DNA from: JAAYCB01 sp012744395
GTDB taxonomy: Bacteria > Planctomycetota > Planctomycetia > Pirellulales > Thermoguttaceae
Direction: 5' to 3'
Length of the DNA stretch: 50,385 nt
Assembly (NCBI GenBank): GCA_028703175.1
Contig: JAQVNJ010000032.1
Span: 1 to 50,385 of the forward strand
In this document: positions 44,375-50,385 of the stretch, one piece after another
Layout of the letters: every line of letters starts with the position of its first letter
How positions within the stretch are numbered: the stretch's first letter is position 1
The notes under the pieces: model-generated
The model's input: only the letters and a program-made list of their open reading frames with translations
The model's database searches: none
Told to the model about the DNA's origin: nothing
Translations under genes and position numbers: made by a program

Positions 44375-46852
44375 ATGGTCACGCTAACCGACAGCCTGGT
44401 TTCCAGTTCCGCGCGGAGGCTGAGCGTCCGCGTTCGGGCCGACCTGTCGGTCAAGCGCCAGCGTTACCACGGGCGGAGCTACTGGGTCGTCAAGGACCCG
44501 GTGGGGCTGAACTACTTCCGCTTCCAGGACGAAGAATACGCGATCCTCAAGATGCTCGACGGCACGCGGAGCCTCGACGAGATCAAGGACGAGTTCGAGG
44601 CCGAGTTCCCGCCGCAGAAGATCACGCTCGAGGAGCTCCAGCAGTTTCTCGGCATGCTCCACCGCAGCGGGCTGGTGGTGGCCAACGTGCCCGGCCAGGG
44701 CCGCGAGCTCCGCAAGCGCCGCGACGAAAAGCGCCGCAAGGAACTGCTCGGCGCGGCGACCAACATCCTCTGCATCCGCTTCAAGGGGATCGATCCGGAA
44801 CGGCTGCTGAACTGGCTCTATCCCCGGCTCCGCTGGTGTTTCTCGCGGACCGTGTTCGTGCTCTCGCTGATCCTGGCCTGCGCTGCGGCGGCGCTGGTCG
44901 TGGTCGAGTTCGACGTCTTCCGCTCGAAGCTGCCGAGCTTCCACAACTTCTTCAGCCCCACCAATGCGATCTTCCTGGCGATCACCCTGGCGGTGACGAA
45001 GGTCTGCCACGAGTTCGGCCACGGCCTGGCGTGCAAGCACTTCGGCGGCGAATGCCACGAAATGGGCGTGATGATCCTCGTCCTCACCCCCTGCCTCTAC
45101 TGCAACGTCTCCGACTCCTGGATGCTGCCCAGCAAGTGGCACCGGGCGGCGATCGGCGCCGCGGGAATCTACGTCGAATTGACGCTCGCCGCGATCGCCA
45201 CGTTCATCTGGTGGTTCACCGAACCGGGCCTGGTCCACTACCTGTGCCTGAACGTGATGTTCATCTCGTCGGTGAGCACGATCCTGTTCAACGCCAACCC
45301 GCTGCTCCGCTACGACGGCTACTACATCCTCGCCGATCTGGTGGAGATCCCGAACCTGCGGCAGAAGGCGACCTCGATCCTGAACCGCAAGATGGGGCAG
45401 TGGTTCCTCGGGCTGGAGCCTCCGGACGACCCCTTTCTGCCCGAACGCAACCAGGCCTTTTTCGCCTTCTACACGATCGCCGCGGTGATCTACCGCTGGT
45501 TCATCCTGGCCTCGATCCTGTTCTTTCTCTACAAGGTGTTCGAGCCCTACGGCTTGAAGATCATCGGCCAGGCGATCGCGGCGATGGCGATCTGGGGCCT
45601 GCTGTTTCAACCGATCTACAAGCTCGTCAAGTTCTTCTACGTGCCCGGGAGGCTTCACAAGGTGAAAAAGCCGCGGATGTACGCCGCCCTCGGAGGGCTC
45701 GCCCTGGTGGGCCTGGTGATCTTCTGGGTCCCGCTGCCGTACTCGATCCTCTGCACGTTCGAGGTCGAGCCCCGCGACGCCGCGTCGGTCTACGTCACGG
45801 TGCCCGGCAAACTGGTCGAGATCAGCGCCAAGCCGGGCGGGCGCGTCGAGAAAGGGGCCCTGCTGGCGCGGCTGGAGAGCCCCGAGCTGGTCCACGAACT
45901 CTTCGACCTGGAGGGCAAGCGCAGGCAGTACGAGATCCAGTTGGCGACCCTCAAGGAGCAGCGCCACGAGAACCCCCGCGCCAGCAACGAGATCCCCCAG
46001 ATCGAAAAGGCGCTCCGCTCGATCGAACAGCAGCTCGCCGAGCGCCGCGACGACAGCCGCCGGCTGGAGCTCCGCGCCGGGATGACGGGCATCGTCCTGC
46101 CGCCCAAGTGGATACCGCGCCGCGAGGAGCCGGACGGGCGCCTGCCCGGCTGGGCCGGCACGCCGCTGGAGGAGGTCAACCTCGGCGCCACGCTGGAGCG
46201 GAGCGTGCCGGTCTGCAAGATCGGCTGGCTCGAATCGATGGAGGCCAACCTGGTGATCGACCAGGCGGTGATCGATTTCGTCGCGCCGGGCCAACGCGTG
46301 GAAATGAAGCTCGACAACATGCCCCACGAGACCCTCGAAGGCGTCCTCGTCGACATCGCCCCGGAAGAGATGCGGGCCAGCCCCGACAACCTCTCCGCCA
46401 AGGCCGGCGGCGACGTGGCCACCAAGACCGACGCCTCGGGCAGGGAGCGCCCTTTGAGCACTTCCTACCAGGCCCAGGTCCTCATGGGGCTCTACGGCCA
46501 CGGGCTCGACTACGGCGTGCTCCGCGGGCGGCTCGAGCATCCCGAGCAGGGCGGCGCCTGGCGAATCACCTACCTGCATCCCGAAAGCCACAAGGACGAG
46601 TACGGCGGCACGTTCCAGATCCACGAAGCGCAGGTCCCCTGGACGTACGGCGACGGCGACTACGTGGAAATCCGCGGCCGCGTGGGGGATGACCGGGCGA
46701 CGTACGTCGTCGAGCAGATCCGCAAGGTCCACGAGGCCGATTCGATGCTCCGCCCGGGCCTGAAGGGGAAGGCCAAGATCCACGCGCAACCGCAAACGCT
46801 CGCCCGCCGCGCCCTGCGGCTGATCAACCAGACGTTCGCCTTCAAGCTCTGA
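44375..46852 (+). CDS. PqqD-like / M50 (site-2 protease) / HlyD fusion membrane protein
   Basis: 825 aa from ATG at 44375; an in-frame GTG ten codons earlier (44345) is possible. Residues 28-112 resemble a PqqD-like winged helix (YWVVKDPVGLNYFRFQDEEYAIL, then the ITLEELQQFLGMLHRSGLV helix). Membrane helices at about 160-420 carry the M50 zinc site HEFGH (212-216) and the third-ligand motif NPLLRYDGYY with Asp314. Helix near 440-460 leads to a HlyD-like part: VYVTVPGKLVEISAKPGGRVEKG, coiled coil, and RAGMTGIVLPP. A TPR or transporter ATPase is absent. PqqD-like domains bind RiPP leader peptides, so peptide recognition is plausible, but no precursor or maturase gene is present. Confidence 0.87.
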   Translation: MVTLTDSLVSSSARRLSVRVRADLSVKRQRYHGRSYWVVKDPVGLNYFRFQDEEYAILKMLDGTRSLDEIKDEFEAEFPPQKITLEELQQFLGMLHRSGLVVANVPGQGRELRKRRDEKRRKELLGAATNILCIRFKGIDPERLLNWLYPRLRWCFSRTVFVLSLILACAAAALVVVEFDVFRSKLPSFHNFFSPTNAIFLAITLAVTKVCHEFGHGLACKHFGGECHEMGVMILVLTPCLYCNVSDSWMLPSKWHRAAIGAAGIYVELTLAAIATFIWWFTEPGLVHYLCLNVMFISSVSTILFNANPLLRYDGYYILADLVEIPNLRQKATSILNRKMGQWFLGLEPPDDPFLPERNQAFFAFYTIAAVIYRWFILASILFFLYKVFEPYGLKIIGQAIAAMAIWGLLFQPIYKLVKFFYVPGRLHKVKKPRMYAALGGLALVGLVIFWVPLPYSILCTFEVEPRDAASVYVTVPGKLVEISAKPGGRVEKGALLARLESPELVHELFDLEGKRRQYEIQLATLKEQRHENPRASNEIPQIEKALRSIEQQLAERRDDSRRLELRAGMTGIVLPPKWIPRREEPDGRLPGWAGTPLEEVNLGATLERSVPVCKIGWLESMEANLVIDQAVIDFVAPGQRVEMKLDNMPHETLEGVLVDIAPEEMRASPDNLSAKAGGDVATKTDASGRERPLSTSYQAQVLMGLYGHGLDYGVLRGRLEHPEQGGAWRITYLHPESHKDEYGGTFQIHEAQVPWTYGDGDYVEIRGRVGDDRATYVVEQIRKVHEADSMLRPGLKGKAKIHAQPQTLARRALRLINQTFAFKL

Positions 46853-46857
46853 GACCT

Positions 46858-47050
46858 GCCGAACGCATTGCCGCGACGCGCACCAGCAGAGGAAACGTCG
46901 GCAGCGCCGGCAGCGCAAGCGGCGGCCCACCATGAGCCGTAGGGTGGTCCAACGCGGCCCATCCCACGGCCGAACGCATTGCCGCGACGCACACCAGCAG
47001 AGGAAACGTCGGCAGCGCCGGCAGCGCAAGCGGCGGCCCACCATGAGCCG
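46858..47050. repeat. 82-base direct repeat, two copies (46858-46939 and 46969-47050)
   Basis: The two copies start GCCGAACGCATTGCC and end CCACCATGAGCCG and differ at one base. A 29-base spacer (TAGGGTGGTCC ... CATCCCACG) separates them. Each copy contains a doubled GGCAGCGCC word. They fill the gap between two convergent genes. Confidence 0.85.
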
Positions 47051-47109
47051 GCACTGGACGTTTGCGCGTGCTGAGGCCGCCAGCGGCCAGCGTCCGTTCG
47101 CCGCCGTCT

Positions 47110-48459
47110 TCAATAGACCAGCTGGCGGAACTGGCGGACCCGGTGAAAGGTGATCAGGTTGCCGTTGTGGGCGTCCTTCGCGCGGCCGTCGCCCGAACGC
47201 GAGAGGACGAGCAGGTCCTCTCCGCTGAAGGCCATCGAGGCGTAGTGCCGCCCCTGGCCGGCATGGCCGCTGTCGCTGACGATCCCCGCGAAACACCAAT
47301 CGACGCAGTTCGTCGAGAAGTGCAGGGCGAGCCGGTGGCGCTCGTTGTTGGGGAGGTTGTAGCGATCGTCGGGCAGCTTCTTCGGGTCCGTCATGGAATC
47401 GGTCGCCTGGCTGGAAAGCAGCCAGAAGAGCCGCGTCTGCTCGTCGAAAAGGATGTGGAACTTCATCTGGCCGCCGGGGCAAGGAACGAACAGCATCGGC
47501 TCGCCGGAGGGCGCTCTTTCAAGGCCGACCGACAAGCTTCCGTCCTCTCCCTCGATCGCCTTGGCGATGCACGCCAGGTTGGTCGTTCCCGTATGGGCGC
47601 GCATCCAGAGATGGAATGTCCGCCCCGCCGGGTCATACCAGAGATGGTTCGGATCCGCGAATTGAACGACGTTCGTTTCCAGCCAGCCGATATCCGACAT
47701 CCCCCGCTTGTCGGCGCGCGACTCCGGCGCCAGCAGGCCGGTCTTATAGAAAGGCGCGCCGATCAGGTTCGGCTTTCCGAATTCCGCCACGGCGTCGCGA
47801 AAACAGTATTCGTTCGAAAACGTCCATGAATTCGGGTCCGTCAGATCGGCGCCGACTGGAGCCGACATCACGACCGGCGCGAGCACGGCGACGGGCCAAC
47901 CCGGGGCGGCCGGATCCGTGTTCCGCTCCATCACGAGATACACCTTCCCGCGCGCATAGCAGACGTTGCACGGCGCCTGGTGCCAGCCGCTGCTCTCGGT
48001 CAACCGGGCGGGCGCGCCGAAGCTGTCGCCGCCGTCGTCCGACCGCATGATGACCAGAAAGCCCTGGTGGCCGAGCACGTAGAGGCGGCCGCCGGCCAGG
48101 AGCGGCCGTGCGTGGATCATTGGCGAGTCCGTCTTGAGCTGCCACGTCCGGCCGCCGTCGTCGCTGGCATACACGCGGCCCCGCCAGACCATCCCGCCCC
48201 GGTTCGCATTCGGCAACTTGCCGACCCCCGGCCCCCCCTGATCCATCGTCGCAATCAGCCTTCCACCGGGCAATTCGATCAACCCCGGGCTATAGGCGTA
48301 GATGGTCGCCGCATCGGGCGACTCGTAGACCACCGTGTAATCATTGGCCAGCGCGCGCGGCGCGCGGCCGGCGTCGCCCCCCGCGTCCCCCGCCAACGCA
48401 GCGCACGCAACAGACCAGGCAGTCAGCAGCAAGCAGCCAGTCAATCTACGGTCCGGCAT
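47110..48459 (-). CDS. Secreted sialidase-fold (BNR/Asp-box) protein
   Basis: 449 aa. ATG at 48459 with GGAAAGAAG upstream. Signal peptide 1-23 (MPDRRLTGCLLLTAWSVACA). Two Asp-box motifs, SDDGGRTW (99-106) and SDDGGDSF (140-147), mark a six-bladed propeller as in exo-sialidases. The arginine triad of true sialidases cannot be assigned by eye, so the activity may be on another sugar. It is likely a periplasmic or secreted carbohydrate-active protein, in keeping with planctomycete use of algal or host glycans. It converges with the M50 gene across the 82-base repeats. A longer frame upstream is not supported. Confidence 0.82.
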   Translation of the reverse strand: MPDRRLTGCLLLTAWSVACAALAGDAGGDAGRAPRALANDYTVVYESPDAATIYAYSPGLIELPGGRLIATMDQGGPGVGKLPNANRGGMVWRGRVYASDDGGRTWQLKTDSPMIHARPLLAGGRLYVLGHQGFLVIMRSDDGGDSFGAPARLTESSGWHQAPCNVCYARGKVYLVMERNTDPAAPGWPVAVLAPVVMSAPVGADLTDPNSWTFSNEYCFRDAVAEFGKPNLIGAPFYKTGLLAPESRADKRGMSDIGWLETNVVQFADPNHLWYDPAGRTFHLWMRAHTGTTNLACIAKAIEGEDGSLSVGLERAPSGEPMLFVPCPGGQMKFHILFDEQTRLFWLLSSQATDSMTDPKKLPDDRYNLPNNERHRLALHFSTNCVDWCFAGIVSDSGHAGQGRHYASMAFSGEDLLVLSRSGDGRAKDAHNGNLITFHRVRQFRQLVY

Positions 48460-48945
48460 GATCAGCTTCTTTCCATTGTCAGGAGGCCAGCCCACCCCAG
48501 GATTTGACCCGATCCGCGCCGGTCGGTCAAGTTTGGCGGTTGCGACGAAACAGGCCGCCGATCGGCGGTTGATCGGCCGGCCCCCGAGTGCCGCCGGTGG
48601 CTGGAGAAAGCCCCGCCGCGCCGGCAAGCACCTGCCGGGCTGATCCCGCCCGCGGCTGCGATTGACTGCACTGGTCGGCCTCCCAATTGAATCCGCAATA
48701 TTGCAGGCGACGTGTTTGCCACCCCATGCAGCGTTCGCTATGATCTGCTGGGTCCGCCTCTGTTAAATTCCCTCGTTGATGTCTTCCGCGGAGCACGAGG
48801 CATGCCTGCGTACGGCGATGACTCTGCTGCCGCGTTGCCTCTCGCGTCCGCCTTTCCGCCAGGGGCCAACTCTAGCCGAGGCGTTTGCCGTCGAGGCGTC
48901 CGCGACTTGCCGGTGGGGGCTGACGGTACAACCACCTCTATGGAC
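48460..48945. other. Gene-poor stretch before the CRISPR-type repeat
   Basis: No convincing gene on either strand. It should contain the promoter of the BNR-protein gene. Open frames here carry no ribosome sites and have mixed composition. One weak GTCG..TCCGCG resemblance to the CRISPR repeat occurs near 48890. Confidence 0.4.
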
Positions 48946-48978
48946 GTCGTTCTCCGCGCGGGGAGCGTGGATTGAAAC
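48946..48978 (+). CRISPR. Solitary type I-C-like CRISPR repeat
   Basis: The 33-base element begins GTCGTTCTCC and ends GCGTGGATTGAAAC, the well-known 3' end of type I-C repeats. Its middle forms the CTCC-GCGC-GGGGAG stem. A possible decayed second copy begins at 49011 (GTCGTCGCCTCCGCGCG), leaving a 32-base spacer-length interval. No cas gene and no regular array are present in the window. Confidence 0.55.
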
Positions 48979-49518
48979 TGTAATGCAGGGCATTTCCGTA
49001 ATGCAGGGCGGTCGTCGCCTCCGCGCGTTGATCCACCCGCAGCCGGTGACACAGTCGAATGGCAAGGTGGTCTATTCGTTACCCCTGCGGTAACTGCTTG
49101 CCTTTGCTTGCTGCTATTCGGTCGAGCGCGCACGGGTGGATTGCGCCCAGTTGCGCGGCGGATCCTTGTTCTTCGGCCAATGCTGTCGCTGGCCTGCCCG
49201 GCATGGTGGTAGGCCGCGGCAAGCGCGGGTGGAGAAGACAATCCTCCGAACAGCGGTACATCGACGAGTTGGAATATCTGACGTGAGCGCGCGTGCCGGG
49301 ATTGTGAACTGTACAGGATGTCCGGCGCCTTCTCCGCGACGATCGGCAATCGTGCGATCGGACCGTTGATTCGCCGACTTCGCAGCAGCGCGCGGCCGCG
49401 GCTGCGCTGCGGCCGGCTATGTATCGCCGGGAAGGCTTAACGGGTTGTCCTCTGCGGCGGACTGAATGCCGCGAGCGCAGCGGTTTTGGGGAAACGCTGA
49501 CGCCGGCTTGGTCCGGAC

Positions 49519-49536
49519 GGGGGTGTACTCACCCCC
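49519..49536. other. Perfect hairpin, possible terminator or structured RNA element
   Basis: GGGGGTG pairs with CACCCCC around TACT; CGCGTCTTTAA follows. No gene ends just before it, so its role is open. Confidence 0.35.
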
Positions 49537-50236
49537 CGCGTCTTTAAGCGCCTATCGCGGATGAGGAGCCAGGCGAGTGAGGCGGGTTCAGGGAACTTGG
49601 CGGGTCAGCGAAGGATTCGTGCCGCCTTGGGCCGTCTTCAGGGCGGCAATTCGTGCGGTCGTTGCTGGGCCGTCCGACAGAGCCGCTGGCCGGTACGCCG
49701 CCCTGTCTCCACATCCCGGGCCGTACGCGCCCGGGTGGGGTGACTTGCCTTCCGCGCGTCTGGCGGCAGGATATCCCGATGATCCTCGCAGCCGTCGTGA
49801 CCCTGCCCGGAAGAAGGGGCGATGCGGCAACGTCATCTGGCAAAATAACTCCATATGTACCGTTGCGTATGCACAACTACACAGCGCACTAGGACGTACT
49901 GTACAGTAGCGGTCCACACGTACCACGTTATATTTGACATGTCTGGAGTATCTCAGTAGAATAGGCGGCGCATTGGCAGCGTCGGAATGCTGGCAGAATG
50001 CTCGCATAGTCAGGCACGCGGCTTCTCTCACTTAGCGGGTGATCGGTTTGTGGAAAGGGGCACACAGTTGGAACCGGGACGGCGGACCACCAGCATCCGT
50101 GCTTGCCGTGCACTGTTCACACGGCCAGCCTGTTTCGCTCGAGCCCGGCGCGCTTCATGCAATGCGTCTGTTCGGGAAGGCAAATTCGCCTCTGTGCTAG
50201 AAATCCCTGTCTTCACAGTCTCCAAAGGAGAATGCT

Positions 50237-50302
50237 ATGAGTATGTCGGTACGTTCTCGGTGCGGCGCCCGGAATTGTTTGGCCGGAATTGTGCGAGTTT
50301 GA
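50237..50302 (+). CDS. Possible 21-codon leader peptide or broken gene start
   Basis: AAAGGAG lies 6-7 bases before the ATG at 50237, one of the best ribosome sites in the window, but the frame stops after 21 codons (MSMSVRSRCGARNCLAGIVRV). It could be a leader peptide, a gene start broken by a frameshift, or chance. The product resembles nothing recognised. Confidence 0.25.
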   Translation: MSMSVRSRCGARNCLAGIVRV

Positions 50303-50385
50303 ACGGCCGAAGGTTCGGTGAGGATGGGCGAGCGTTGGGGACTGCGTGGAAGGCGCAAGAGAACGCGGGCGGCGTGGTTTGCCGT

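Larger units (their letters stand above)
48979..50385. other. Gene-poor stretch to the window end
   Basis: About 1.4 kb without a supported gene. Base composition drops in GC near 49840-49960. It contains a doubled word GTAATGCAGGGC (48980-48991 and 48999-49010), a perfect hairpin at 49519-49536 and a short frame with a strong ribosome site at 50237. It may be an eroded accessory region. Confidence 0.45.

Noticed and set aside
37016..47482. Two minus-strand frames of over 1,000 codons (37016-40537 and 44384-47482)
   Set aside because: Antisense to the VWA and M50 genes, composition of shadow frames. The second also runs through the 82-base direct repeats, which shows as a duplicated peptide.
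48890..48924. Possible CRISPR repeat copy upstream of 48946
   Set aside because: Only GTCG and TCCGCG words match, with the stem and the ATTGAAAC end missing.
48738..49349. Open frames over the CRISPR-type repeat giving peptides such as RGAWIET and VSIHAPRA
   Set aside because: These peptides are typical translation artefacts of I-C-type repeats; no ribosome site or domain.

Overview
The window looks like a piece of a GC-rich planctomycete chromosome (Planctomycetota, probably Pirellulales-like). This rests on gene content rather than on a marker gene: a cadherin-like/dockerin surface protein, two MoxR-DUF58-VWA (Bat-type) clusters, a DUF4159 protein with a terpenoid-cyclase-like front half, GAF-HlyD and M50-HlyD membrane proteins, and intergenic filler made of short palindromes and heptamer repeats. 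No rRNA, tRNA, insertion sequence or phage gene was seen.

Layout. 1-5.9 kb (+): the 3' end of a dockerin protein, a secreted BON-domain protein, a stand-alone MalK-type ABC ATPase and a large secreted toroid protein. 5.9-6.1 kb (-): a small lipoprotein. 6.5-9.7 kb (+): L-rhamnose isomerase and an NCS1-type transporter. 9.7-22.6 kb (-): thioredoxin, glycerol-3-phosphate dehydrogenase and, upstream of them, a complete Bat operon read moxR > DUF58 > short BatD/DUF4381-like > batA > batB with a coiled-coil/TPR tail > batD-batE fused in frame. 23.0-26.7 kb (-): diacylglycerol kinase, an ATC-hydrolase-family protein, a CoA-disulfide-reductase/rhodanese fusion and a nucleotide-sugar-type epimerase. 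26.9-29.9 kb (-): an LptD-like outer-membrane protein. 30.2-33.9 kb (-): a GT39-like glycosyltransferase overlapping a large DUF4159 protein. 34.2-40.7 kb (+): divergently, a second moxR > DUF58 > BatA-like > VWA cluster. 41.3-46.9 kb (+): GAF-GAF-HlyD, HlyD and PqqD-like/M50/HlyD proteins. 47.1-48.5 kb (-): a sialidase-fold BNR protein. 48.5-50.4 kb: a gene-poor stretch containing one CRISPR-type repeat.

How the genes fit together. Most of the window is envelope biology. The two MoxR/Bat clusters are predicted AAA+ chaperone and MIDAS-protein systems acting at the inner membrane. LptD, DgkA and the GT39 enzyme concern outer-membrane and lipid/glycan assembly. The 41-47 kb trio looks like a membrane protease plus adaptor-protein system with a sensory front end. 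The rhaA/NCS1 pair and the secreted toroid and BNR proteins fit a polysaccharide-degrading lifestyle.

The best candidates for something not well described are the PqqD-M50-HlyD / GAF-HlyD / HlyD trio, the tandem DUF4159 protein divergent from the second MoxR cluster, and the BatD-BatE read-through with a concealed gene boundary. All family names come from reading motifs by eye; no database search was run.
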